From the NCBI GenBank assembly GCA_945982095.1, contig CAMFRR010000026.1, positions 1-8,938 on the forward strand: DNA of 8,938 nt, given 5' to 3'. This stretch comes from an uncultured Bacteroidales bacterium. Lineage in GTDB: Bacteria; Bacteroidota; Bacteroidia; Bacteroidales; UBA932. Below the pieces are notes generated by a model. The model was not told the origin of the DNA. It did not search any database and was given only the letters and a program-made list of their open reading frames with translations. Below, one piece after another: positions 1 to 7,360 of the stretch (position 1 is its first letter; each line of letters opens with the position of its first letter). Made by a program: the position numbers and the translations under genes.

Positions 1-45
1 ACACGTAAGGAGTCGTCGGCAGCGTCAGATGTGTATAAGAGACAG
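1..45 (+). other. Illumina Nextera adapter remnant (non-genomic)
   Basis: Positions 27-45 are exactly the 19-base Tn5 mosaic end used in Nextera libraries (AGATGTGTATAAGAGACAG). Positions 13-26 are the Nextera read-1 primer part TCGTCGGCAGCGTC. Positions 1-4 (ACAC) match the end of the P5 flow-cell oligo, and 5-12 (GTAAGGAG) match, from memory, the Nextera i5 index S505. The order P5 end, index, read-1 adapter, mosaic end is that of a finished library molecule. These bases are therefore untrimmed adapter, not a natural transposon, and genomic sequence begins at 46. The ATG at 29 lies in the adapter and is not a start codon. Confidence 0.98.
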
Positions 46-46
46 G

Positions 47-532
47 AAGTGCCAGGAGTTTGAATTCGAGATGCTAAGCTATGGTGCCGGCAAGCGTAAG
101 GCAAGATTCAAGGATGGCTATGTAGAGTATGGAGGAGAGAAGTTTGATGAACTCTATTTCGAGGCTAAGAATCCGTCCACAATGCTTGCGGAGCCGAGTT
201 TCATCCTTTATTCTGGCCAGGATGGACAGACGTCCAAGGCCTATGCCGGATCCATGAGGATTTCTGCTGCAGATTCCATGCTTGAGGTGACCAATGTCAT
301 AGGTCTTGAAGATTTTGTGTATTCTAAGCTGTCAGCATGTGCACACGATATGGAAGTTGAGGATATTCAGAGCGAAGCCGTCAGCTTGCGTAAGGCAGTG
401 CTTGATGGCTCTGCCTGCATGGTGGATTATGGCCTTCCTTGCGTCTCGGCGGAGCAGGTAAAGGAACAAATACGCATCAATAGGGCAGATGCAAGAACCA
501 AATGGGCAATAGATGAAACATGGGGTGTGTAA
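47..532 (+). CDS. SpoIID/LytB-like protein, 5' end missing, probably degenerate
   Basis: This is the last 161 residues of a gene whose 5' end is lost at the adapter junction; the frame opens at 47 and stops with TAA at 530-532. Recalled Bacteroidales SpoIID/LytB proteins share its order of motifs: a short FKDGYVEYGG strand, FDELYFEA, a YAGSM segment, then NVIGLEDF followed by EAVSLRKAVL, which resembles the family's LEDY...EM...AVxxR core. SpoIID proteins are peptidoglycan lytic transglycosylases or amidase enhancers. Two things argue against activity here: the glutamate expected about ten residues after LED aligns with a cysteine (codon 338-340), and the protein ends about 35 residues after the core, so the second half of the usual catalytic domain is absent. 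It could be a non-catalytic relative or a decaying gene. The family call is inference from remembered motifs. Confidence 0.5.
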   Translation, partial: KCQEFEFEMLSYGAGKRKARFKDGYVEYGGEKFDELYFEAKNPSTMLAEPSFILYSGQDGQTSKAYAGSMRISAADSMLEVTNVIGLEDFVYSKLSACAHDMEVEDIQSEAVSLRKAVLDGSACMVDYGLPCVSAEQVKEQIRINRADARTKWAIDETWGV

Positions 533-536
533 GTGA

Positions 537-567
537 TTGATTTATTAGAGAATTATTGCTAACTTTG
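537..567 (+). promoter_or_regulatory. Bacteroidota-type promoter for the export operon
   Basis: A TTG at 537-539 (ATTG at 536-539, against TTTG in the consensus) is followed after 20 nt by TAACTTTG at 560-567, a perfect match to the Bacteroides -7 element TAnnTTTG. Transcription would begin near 572-575 and give a leader of about 30 nt before the wza ATG. It is the only good promoter I see before the packed run that follows, so it probably drives all seven genes. No terminator hairpin for the upstream gene is visible between 533 and 604. Confidence 0.72.
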
Positions 568-604
568 CATCCAATTTATGCTAATATAAATTTTGAATAA
601 ATAT

Positions 605-1411
605 ATGAAACTCACAAAAATTATGGCTGTCACGGCAGCGCTGGTTGCTCTGGCTTCATGTAACATAGAGAAACAAATCTCTTATTTTCAGGATTCTACA
701 CCTGAATCGGAAGTGCTGCTTCCTCCAGTTCAGATTCTTAGGGCTAATGTGGCTGACAAACTGTCTATAATTGTAAACAGTAAAGATCCCGAGTTGGCTG
801 CTGTTTTCAACCTGCCTATTCTCAGCCGTCAGCTGGGTGTTAGCAACAGTATTGGTGGAGGACAGAATCAGGTTGCTTACTATACTGTCGACAGTCAGGG
901 CAATATTGATATGCCTATCCTGGGCCAGGTACATGTGGGCGGGCTCACAAGGGAGGAGATTGCTGCAATGGTGAAAGGCCTGCTCGTAGGCGGAAACCAC
1001 ATCAAGGATGCTGTGGTGACTGTGGAGTTCGCAAATCTTTATGTCTCAGTGTTGGGCGAGGTCAATTCTCCAGGCCGTCTGCCTCTCGAGAAAGACCGCA
1101 ACACAATTCTCGACGCTATTGCAAAAGCAGGTGACCTTACGATCAACGGTCAGCGCAATGCCATCAAGGTGTACCGCGAAGAGGACGGTGTGCAGAAATG
1201 TCACATTGTGGATCTTACCTCTGCTAACAATGTGTTCAGCTCTCCTGTGTACTATCTCCGTCAGGATGACGTTGTATATGTGGAGCCGAATTCCAAGAGG
1301 GCCCGTGAGAGTACAGTCAATGGCAACAATGTGTTGTCTATCCCGTTCTGGATGTCCGCAGGTTCATTCCTTGTCTCAGTCACAACTATGGTAATGACAG
1401 CTGTAAAGTAA
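605..1411 (+). CDS. wza: Wza-type polysaccharide export lipoprotein
   Basis: Outer-membrane channel component for surface polysaccharide export, 268 aa. The N-terminus is a lipoprotein signal (MKLTK, hydrophobic stretch, lipobox LASC with Cys19), so the mature protein is lipid-anchored. A polysaccharide export (Poly_export) domain spans about residues 40-140, including the typical YTVDSQGNIDMPILGQV strand-turn region, and an SLBB domain covers about 145-200 (VSVLGEVNSPG, DAIAKAGDLT). The last ~25 residues form a hydrophobic helix, a common ending in the shorter Bacteroidota homologues. I chose ATG 605 because it places the basic n-region directly at the start; an in-frame TTG at 593 would add only MNKY. 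It is the first gene after the promoter at 537-567, and the next gene begins 7 nt after its stop. Partner: the Wzc-like protein encoded next. Confidence 0.92.
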   Translation: MKLTKIMAVTAALVALASCNIEKQISYFQDSTPESEVLLPPVQILRANVADKLSIIVNSKDPELAAVFNLPILSRQLGVSNSIGGGQNQVAYYTVDSQGNIDMPILGQVHVGGLTREEIAAMVKGLLVGGNHIKDAVVTVEFANLYVSVLGEVNSPGRLPLEKDRNTILDAIAKAGDLTINGQRNAIKVYREEDGVQKCHIVDLTSANNVFSSPVYYLRQDDVVYVEPNSKRARESTVNGNNVLSIPFWMSAGSFLVSVTTMVMTAVK

Positions 1412-1418
1412 TAATAAT

Positions 1419-3875
1419 ATGGCAGAAATAAACAATATAACAAATGGACAGGAGCAGACAGATTTCAATATTCTGGACTTCCTGTATGATTGCATTAAAC
1501 ACTGGTATCTTTTTGTAGCTGCAGTTGTATGCTGTCTCGCAGCTGCAATTTTGTACCTTTCTGTTACCCATCCAAGCTACAATGCCTCAGCTGTGCTTGT
1601 GATAAAGCAGGACCGCCGTACCGGTTCTTCTGGTCTCGAGATGAGCAGTTCGAGCTTTGCCAATATGGGTTCACTATTCTCGTCCCAGACTAATGTAAAC
1701 AATGAGATTCTGGCATTCAAGTCTCCTGACTTCATGCGTGATGTTGTCAAAAAGCTGGACCTCAGGGCCAACTACAGCAAGCGCAATCGCCTTTACCAGA
1801 AGACCATATACGGCTCCGAGCTGCCTTTTACCGTTGAGATGATGGATTTTCCTGCCAACCAGTCTGTGGCAATGAAGGTACGTTATGTCGACCAGAACTC
1901 AGTTGATCTCGTGGATATGACCACCTGGATTCTTGGCAAGGAGATAGTGACCAAGGGTCCGCTAAGGGTTAACCTGAAAGATACTGTGGAAACTCCTATA
2001 GGCCGCATGGCCATCAAACCTTCCATCAAGTTTTACGACATGGCAAGCATGGATGAGAATGAGCCTTTTGAAGAAATACGTTTCTCTTATTCGTCACTTG
2101 CTGCCGCCACGAACTCGTACAATGCGCGTCTCAGCGTGGATCTTACAAGCAAGGAGACCACAGCCATCACCCTTTCTATGAACGACCGTTCTGCCAATAG
2201 GGCTGCTGATGTGCTTGCCGCCCTTATCGACACATATGAGGAGAGATGGATGCAAGATCGCAACAAAGTGGCTCTCACAACATCCAAGTTCATCAATTCC
2301 CGTCTCGCTGTAATTGAGCGCGAGCTGGGTGATGTGGACAGTGATATTTCCAAGTTCAAGTCCAATACCGGATTGCTTGATCCCAAGGCCATGGGAAGCA
2401 TGTACCTGAGCCAGAACACACAGTATGAGGATGAGATACTGAAGCTCCAGACCAGCATGAAAATGGCCGAGTACATACGTGACTACATGGCTTCATCCAA
2501 CAATACCAATCAGTTGCTTCCTGCAAACTCTGGCCTGGACAACACAAACATAGAAAGTCAGATTGCGGCCTATAACACTCAGCAGCTCAAGCGCAACAAC
2601 CTGGTTGCAAACAGCTCTGAAAGCAGCCCTATTATAGTGAGTATGGATGCTGCACTCCGCTCCATGCATTCAGCCATCATGGCTTCTATAGACAATTATA
2701 TGCAGACCCTGAAGGCCCAGATCAGCTCTGTGGAGGAGACCGCGCGCAAGACTACTGAAAAGATCAGCATGAATCCTATGCAGGTTGAGCGTCTGACAGA
2801 CATACAGCGCCAGCAGATGGTTAAGGAGTCCCTCTATCTCTACCTGCTTCAGAAACGTGAGGAAAATGAGCTCAGCCAGGAGTTTATTGCAAATAATACT
2901 CGTGTACTCACAGAACCTTATACGACAGGAGCCCCTGTATCTCCGAAGAAGATGCAGATCCTGATGATAGCCTTCCTGTTGGGACTGGCCATTCCGGCAG
3001 CTGCCCTCTACCTTATGCAGATGATGAACACCAAGGTAAAAGGACGTAAGGATTTAGCTATGCTTTCAGTCCCATTCCTGGGCGAGATTCCTCTTGCATA
3101 CAAACGTCAACGTTTGGACTTCCTGCGCAAGAGCCAGGACAAGAACATGGTTGTAGTCCAGAAGAACTCGCGTAACATTGTGAACGAAGCCTTCCGTGTG
3201 GCTCGCGCAAACCTCGAGATGATGTGCGGACAGAGCATAAAGAATGGCCAGGGAGTAACAATACAGTCAATGTCATTGAATGCAGGCGCGGGTAAGACCT
3301 TCACCGTAGTTAACCTGGCCCATGCTCTTGCAATCAAGGGCAAGAAGGTGTGCGCCATAGACCTCGACATACGCAAGGCCAATCTCAGCAAATATGTGGG
3401 AAGCCCTAAGAAGGGTATTGTAGATTATCTGCTCGGCAGGGTTGATGACATTGCATCTCTGAAAGTAAAGCTGGAGAACAGCAGCCTCGATGTCTATCCT
3501 GTGGGTCCTGTGCCTCCGAACCCTACAGAGCTGCTCTATGACCAGAGGTTGGAGAAACTCATCAATACCCTCAGGCAGGAGTATGATTACATATTCATGG
3601 ATTCAACTCCTGTAAATGTGGTGGCCGATGCGGGCATAATCAACCAGTTTGCAGACCGCAGCCTTATGATGGTGCGTGCCAACCGACTTGACAAGGAACT
3701 GCTTCCTGAAATCGAGAGCTATTATGTCAACAAGACATACAATGGCATGATGATACTGCTGAACGGTACGGAAATAGGCAACGGTTACGGCTATGGAAAA
3801 CGTTACGGTTATGGTTATGGTTATGGTTACGGCTACGGCAGCAGCTATGGCTATGGCGAGGACAATAAAAAATAG
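1419..3875 (+). CDS. wzc: Wzc-type co-polymerase and BY-family tyrosine autokinase
   Basis: Inner-membrane protein that controls chain length and export of a polysaccharide, joining a Wzz domain to a cytoplasmic tyrosine kinase; 818 aa is near the family's upper usual size. A first membrane helix lies at about 29-49, a long periplasmic coiled-coil region follows, then the PVSPKK motif and a second helix at about 512-532. The kinase has Walker A (NAGAGKT, Lys626), Walker A' (AIDLDIRK, Asp648/Asp650) and Walker B (YIFMD, Asp728). Compared with the form I know from Bacteroides homologues, Walker A has Ala in place of Pro and Walker B continues STP rather than CPP; both look tolerable. The C-terminal 31 residues (788-818) carry 10 tyrosines in Gly-Tyr repeats, the expected autophosphorylation cluster. 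The gene sits between its Wza partner (7-nt gap) and its probable phosphatase (3-nt gap). Confidence 0.95.
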   Translation: MAEINNITNGQEQTDFNILDFLYDCIKHWYLFVAAVVCCLAAAILYLSVTHPSYNASAVLVIKQDRRTGSSGLEMSSSSFANMGSLFSSQTNVNNEILAFKSPDFMRDVVKKLDLRANYSKRNRLYQKTIYGSELPFTVEMMDFPANQSVAMKVRYVDQNSVDLVDMTTWILGKEIVTKGPLRVNLKDTVETPIGRMAIKPSIKFYDMASMDENEPFEEIRFSYSSLAAATNSYNARLSVDLTSKETTAITLSMNDRSANRAADVLAALIDTYEERWMQDRNKVALTTSKFINSRLAVIERELGDVDSDISKFKSNTGLLDPKAMGSMYLSQNTQYEDEILKLQTSMKMAEYIRDYMASSNNTNQLLPANSGLDNTNIESQIAAYNTQQLKRNNLVANSSESSPIIVSMDAALRSMHSAIMASIDNYMQTLKAQISSVEETARKTTEKISMNPMQVERLTDIQRQQMVKESLYLYLLQKREENELSQEFIANNTRVLTEPYTTGAPVSPKKMQILMIAFLLGLAIPAAALYLMQMMNTKVKGRKDLAMLSVPFLGEIPLAYKRQRLDFLRKSQDKNMVVVQKNSRNIVNEAFRVARANLEMMCGQSIKNGQGVTIQSMSLNAGAGKTFTVVNLAHALAIKGKKVCAIDLDIRKANLSKYVGSPKKGIVDYLLGRVDDIASLKVKLENSSLDVYPVGPVPPNPTELLYDQRLEKLINTLRQEYDYIFMDSTPVNVVADAGIINQFADRSLMMVRANRLDKELLPEIESYYVNKTYNGMMILLNGTEIGNGYGYGKRYGYGYGYGYGYGSSYGYGEDNKK
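3807..3836 (+). repeat. Five in-frame hexamers encoding Gly-Tyr
   Basis: Five consecutive 6-base units lie in the wzc tail: GGTTAT three times, GGTTAC, then GGCTAC. Each encodes Gly-Tyr, and similar but imperfect units occur on both sides (3784-3795 and 3847-3858). Because the unit is six bases, gain or loss of units by slippage would change the number of tyrosines without breaking the reading frame. Confidence 0.9.
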
Positions 3876-3878
3876 CAG

Positions 3879-4556
3879 ATGATATTTTTCTCAAGAAAGA
3901 CATTACTTTCAAGCGGAGTCTTCCGTGGTATGACAGACTATCACTCCCACATCCTTCCGGGTGTGGATGATGGTTTAAGGACCATGGAAGACTCCCTTGC
4001 CGTACTCAAATATTTCGAAGGTCTGGGCATTGAATCCGTGTGGTGTACCCCACATATCATGGAAGATATACCCAATACCACAGAAAGGTTGAGAAGCCGT
4101 TTCGCCGAGCTGCAGAATGCTTATTCAGGTCCCATAAGATTACATCTTGCCGCTGAAAACATGCTGGACGGGCTTTTTGTTGAAAGACTGGAGCAGGGCG
4201 ATCTTCTGCCTCTTACGGAGGAAGGCGGCTATCTGCTTGTGGAGACCTCCTATTTCAATCCTCCCTCAAATCTCGACGAGCTCCTCAAGGATACGATGTC
4301 CGCAGGCTATTTCCCTGTGATGGCTCATCCCGAGCGTTATGTCTATATGGGAAAAGCTGATTATCACAGGCTATATGACATGGGAGTGAAATTCCAGCTT
4401 AATCTGCTCTCGCTGGCAGGTGCTTACGGCCATGACGAGCAGGAGAAAGCCCAATATCTGCTCAAAAACAAGATGTACAGTTTCCGCGGTACGGACATTC
4501 ATTCGCTCAAGTCTTTCGAACAGAAGATTCAACATAAAATTAAAGTCAAGTTATAA
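3879..4556 (+). CDS. PHP-type protein-tyrosine phosphatase, CpsB/YwqE family
   Basis: Metal-dependent phosphatase expected to remove phosphate from the tyrosine tail of the Wzc-like kinase encoded just upstream, resetting the export cycle; cytoplasmic, with no signal peptide or membrane segment. The PHP ligands are present: HSH at 22-24 within DYHSHILPGVDDG, Glu37, TPH with His59, AEN with Glu93, AHPER with His150, and a final TDIH with Asp206 and His208. At 225 aa it is slightly shorter than typical CpsB proteins (about 250 aa). ATG 3879 lies 3 nt after the wzc stop, giving tight coupling; ATG 3930 (MTDYHSH) is a possible alternative that would remove 17 residues with no known role. The gene order kinase then phosphatase matches capsule operons in other phyla. 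Confidence 0.9.
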   Translation: MIFFSRKTLLSSGVFRGMTDYHSHILPGVDDGLRTMEDSLAVLKYFEGLGIESVWCTPHIMEDIPNTTERLRSRFAELQNAYSGPIRLHLAAENMLDGLFVERLEQGDLLPLTEEGGYLLVETSYFNPPSNLDELLKDTMSAGYFPVMAHPERYVYMGKADYHRLYDMGVKFQLNLLSLAGAYGHDEQEKAQYLLKNKMYSFRGTDIHSLKSFEQKIQHKIKVKL

Positions 4557-4564
4557 TAAGGAAC

Positions 4565-4831
4565 ATGAAAATCAAATCAAAGCTCAAGGTAAGGCAAATA
4601 GTGAACGAGAATGTGGTTTTGCTTCCCTCAAAGGACAATGACCGTACAACACGTCTTTTGAGCCTGAATCCCACTTCTCTTTTTCTGTGGGAGCATCTGC
4701 AGGGCAAGGATTTCTCGGAAGAAGATGCAGTGCAGCTACTTATGGACAACTACGATGTGGAGAAAGAGCGCGTGATAGCGGATGTGAAGACGTGGGTGCA
4801 GCAGCTTGTGGATGCCGACGTTCTTGAATAA
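4565..4831 (+). CDS. PqqD-like protein (RiPP recognition element fold)
   Basis: Small cytoplasmic protein of 88 aa with the layout of the PqqD family: an N-terminal strand region (KVRQIVNENVVLLPS), the conserved turn LLSLNPTSLFLWEHLQG, then helices with EEDAVQLLMDNYDV and a final DVKTWVQQLVDADVLE. In RiPP pathways this winged-helix fold binds the leader of a precursor peptide and presents it to a modifying enzyme or protease. Here the adjacent genes are an ABC exporter (start 2 nt after this stop) and a signal-peptidase-like protein, which would suit peptide handling, but no precursor gene or radical-SAM, cyclase or B2-type protease gene is in the window. An alternative is a structural or regulatory role for the exporter in polysaccharide transport. 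The family call is good; the function is inferred. Confidence 0.82.
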   Translation: MKIKSKLKVRQIVNENVVLLPSKDNDRTTRLLSLNPTSLFLWEHLQGKDFSEEDAVQLLMDNYDVEKERVIADVKTWVQQLVDADVLE

Positions 4832-4833
4832 CT

Positions 4834-6522
4834 ATGACTCTCTGGCAATTAATACCGGACAAATACCGTAAGGGTGTGGTGAAGTCCGCAGCCCTTGTAC
4901 CAGTGAAGGCGATTCTCGATTTGATGGGAGTCGCCGCGCTTGTTCCTGTGATGATGATGGTGCTTGACACAGAGAAGTTCCATTCTTCAACTATAGGGAA
5001 ATTGTTCGAATTGAGTCCTTTTGAGAGCCAGGAAGCTTTTTCTATATTCATTATCTTGGCCACCATTGCTTTTCTGGTGGTGAAGATGATGCTGTGCATA
5101 TGGATAAACAAAAGCCAGAACGAGACACTGCTTGCAGTCTATAGGACTCTTTCATCCAAGCTGTTCGTGACCCTTTATTCCAGAGGTCTGCTCTATATCA
5201 AGAGCCACAACTCTTCCCGAATGACCTTCAATGTCATATCCATATGCTACAATTTCGTTGTGGGTTATCTTGGAGCCTGGATGAGGCTTGCGGGAGAGCT
5301 GGTGTTTACCCTGCTGGTCTTGATTCTTCTGACTATACTTTCTCCTAAAGCCACTCTTTGCGCAGCCCTTGCCTTTATCCCTATAGTTTTGATCTATCTC
5401 TTTTTCATACGCAAGCCTCTCAAGAAATACAACCGTCTCGAGAACGAGACCAGGCGCGAACAGCACCGTCTCATCAACGAGGCTTTCAAAGGCTACAGCG
5501 AGGTGCACGTGAATGACGTTTTTCCTGCAATACAGAGCCGTTTCAAAGAAGGACTGAACAAGATTTCATCCTACAGAATACGCAGTTCGGTCATACAGAG
5601 TTTCTCCTCTTATGTCCTGGAGCTTTCTGTAGTTATGCTTCTTGCCGTTTTCCTGCTCCTGAACATATTGGGAGGCATGCAGCTGGATTTGGTATTTATG
5701 GGCATATTTTCGGTGGTGCTGCTCAAACTTTTGCCTTCAATACGTTCCATCCTTAGTTCGATTTCCGCAATCAATGCTACGGCTTATACAAGGGATATAG
5801 TCGCTGAAATAGGTACTGACACCTGCTTCACACTTCTGCATGATAAGGAGTATGTGCCAATGGAATTCAATGATTGCATTGAATTGAGGGACTTGAGTTT
5901 CACCTTTCCGGACGATGATGTTCCGATTATTGAGCATATGAACCTGTGCATACGTAAGGGAGAGCGTCTGGGTATCAAGGGCCGCACAGGTGTAGGCAAG
6001 ACAACTCTGTTCAATCTCTTGCTCGGTCTGTATCCTCCAGGCGAAGGCGGCGTGTATGTGGATGGCACAAAGATTGACGTTGATAATGTGGGGTCTTGGC
6101 ACAAGATTGTGGGCTACGTGCCCCAGGATGTGTACATAGCCGATGCTACTCTCTTGGAAAATGTGACCCTCGGCTGTGATGAATCTCAGGTGGACAGGGA
6201 GAAGGTCTGGGCCGTACTTCGCAGCGCAAGCCTTGAGGAATTCGCAGCGTCGCTCCCTGATGGACTGGATACCCGCATAGGTGAGGCCGGTTCCCGCCTT
6301 TCGGGAGGTCAGAGGCAGAGAATAGGCATAGCCCGTGCCCTGTATAAGGATGCAAAGGTCCTGTTCTTTGATGAAGCCACTTCAGCCCTCGATTCTCTCA
6401 CGGAGATGGAGATAAATGAAGCAATACGCCACCTTTCGGAAGAGGACAGGGAACTTACCTTGGTGGTGATTTCGCACAGGGACTCCACTATTGAGCTCTG
6501 TGACAGGATAATAGAACTATAA
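4834..6522 (+). CDS. ABC exporter, fused membrane and ATPase domains
   Basis: Homodimer-forming half-transporter of 562 aa: a membrane domain of about six helices (residues ~15-320) and a C-terminal ATPase (~335-562). The ATPase is complete: Walker A GRTGVGKT (Lys389), Q-loop Gln431, signature LSGGQ (489-493), Walker B LFFDEATSALD (Asp513, Glu514) and H-loop His548, so it should hydrolyse ATP. There is no N-terminal C39 peptidase domain, so any cargo cleavage must come from another protein, such as the peptidase domain encoded next. The N-terminal LDLMGVAALVPVMM resembles PglK-type oligosaccharide flippases as well as peptide exporters, so the cargo may be a peptide or a lipid-linked glycan. 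ATG 4834 follows the PqqD-like stop by 2 nt; the next gene starts 1 nt after its stop, indicating translational coupling. Confidence 0.93.
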   Translation: MTLWQLIPDKYRKGVVKSAALVPVKAILDLMGVAALVPVMMMVLDTEKFHSSTIGKLFELSPFESQEAFSIFIILATIAFLVVKMMLCIWINKSQNETLLAVYRTLSSKLFVTLYSRGLLYIKSHNSSRMTFNVISICYNFVVGYLGAWMRLAGELVFTLLVLILLTILSPKATLCAALAFIPIVLIYLFFIRKPLKKYNRLENETRREQHRLINEAFKGYSEVHVNDVFPAIQSRFKEGLNKISSYRIRSSVIQSFSSYVLELSVVMLLAVFLLLNILGGMQLDLVFMGIFSVVLLKLLPSIRSILSSISAINATAYTRDIVAEIGTDTCFTLLHDKEYVPMEFNDCIELRDLSFTFPDDDVPIIEHMNLCIRKGERLGIKGRTGVGKTTLFNLLLGLYPPGEGGVYVDGTKIDVDNVGSWHKIVGYVPQDVYIADATLLENVTLGCDESQVDREKVWAVLRSASLEEFAASLPDGLDTRIGEAGSRLSGGQRQRIGIARALYKDAKVLFFDEATSALDSLTEMEINEAIRHLSEEDRELTLVVISHRDSTIELCDRIIEL

Positions 6523-6523
6523 T

Positions 6524-7360
6524 ATGGATTTACTGTATAAAATGACGGGCAAGGTGAACTTTGCCGAGCTTCTTGAGCATATTTCTGAAGGCGACAAGGT
6601 TATGCTTACAGCTACAGGCAGGAGTATGACGCCCACTTTTGTGGACAAGAAAGACAAAATCGTGCTTTCACCTGTTAAAGATGAGGAAATAGTGCCCGGA
6701 GCCGTGGTCCTTTTCAACCGCGGGGATGTGATATGTGTCCATAGAGTAATCAAGCGTGAGGGAAATAATCTCGTGATACGCGGTGACGGCAACTCTATCA
6801 AAAGTCTTGAAAAGGCTAAGGTGGCCAATGTTTATGCAATAGTGAGCGGAGGCACCATGTTCAACGGACGCCCTTTCACCACCACAGACAAGATGTGGCA
6901 GTGGAATACACGTTTGGTGATGAACTTTTTCCCATTATATGATATTTGCCATAAGGCAAGACGCATACTTTGCACTTATCCTCTGTCCCTGCTGGTGATT
7001 CTGCCTTTGCTCTATCTGTCCTTTTTCAACCCGGCTGACCTGACCCTTCCTGAGAAACTGCCGAGCGACAAGCTTGTGCATAGCTTGATGTATTTCGGGG
7101 TCAGCATGGTTTTCTGGATGGAGTGGCTGCGCAGCCATAAAAGACGTTCCAGACCTTCAATCAGGAAAGGCTTCCTTTGGTGTTTTGCCTTCCCAATAGT
7201 TCTAGGCGGCATCATAGAGCTGGGCCAGAAGTATCTTACTGAGGTGCGCAGCGGTGATTGGTTGGATTTTGCCGCCAATACTGTCGGAGTCTGTATTGCA
7301 ACTGTCATTTCCCTGCTGGCAGCAAGGATAATACACAGAAAATCCGCAAAAAATAAATAG
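6524..7360 (+). CDS. S24/S26 signal-peptidase-like domain fused to VanZ-like membrane domain
   Basis: A 278-aa two-domain protein. Residues ~10-115 match S24/S26 peptidases: TGRSMTPTF with nucleophile Ser34, PGAVVLF, then HRVI with His73 and IRGDGN with Asp88, the Ser/His(/Asp) arrangement of SipW/Sec11-type signal peptidases rather than the Ser/Lys type. Residues ~153-278 form a VanZ-like domain: a helix at ~153-172, DKLVH (182-186), GGIIELGQ (228-235) and RSGDWLDFAANTVG (242-255), with further helices between and after. There is no N-terminal signal or helix, so the peptidase part probably stays on the cytoplasmic side, tethered by the VanZ helices. Its place one base after the ABC exporter suggests it trims the exporter's cargo or a protein of the pathway. 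VanZ here need not mean antibiotic resistance; VanZ-like proteins are widespread with mostly unknown roles. Confidence 0.85.
   Translation: MDLLYKMTGKVNFAELLEHISEGDKVMLTATGRSMTPTFVDKKDKIVLSPVKDEEIVPGAVVLFNRGDVICVHRVIKREGNNLVIRGDGNSIKSLEKAKVANVYAIVSGGTMFNGRPFTTTDKMWQWNTRLVMNFFPLYDICHKARRILCTYPLSLLVILPLLYLSFFNPADLTLPEKLPSDKLVHSLMYFGVSMVFWMEWLRSHKRRSRPSIRKGFLWCFAFPIVLGGIIELGQKYLTEVRSGDWLDFAANTVGVCIATVISLLAARIIHRKSAKNK

Noticed and set aside
27..45. Tn5/IS50 mosaic end as a natural transposon edge
   Set aside because: It is preceded by the Nextera read-1 primer part, an index and the P5 end, so it comes from library preparation.
29..532. Complete 167-aa gene starting at ATG 29
   Set aside because: That ATG lies inside the adapter; genomic coding starts after 45 and the real start is lost.
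593..604. TTG 593 as the wza start
   Set aside because: It adds only MNKY before a normal lipoprotein signal that begins at ATG 605, and TTG starts are uncommon.
2087..2476. 129-aa minus-strand open frame within wzc
   Set aside because: It is antisense to the periplasmic coiled-coil region; its Ser/Leu-rich composition is the expected reverse reading of such codons.
5152..6102. Open frames on the minus strand within the ABC exporter gene (118, 121 and 106 aa)
   Set aside because: They mirror the codon structure of a complete exporter with all ATPase motifs and have no family features of their own.
6977..7360. VanZ as a glycopeptide (teicoplanin) resistance determinant
   Set aside because: There are no vanHAX or other van genes nearby, and VanZ-like domains are common in Bacteroidota without resistance roles.
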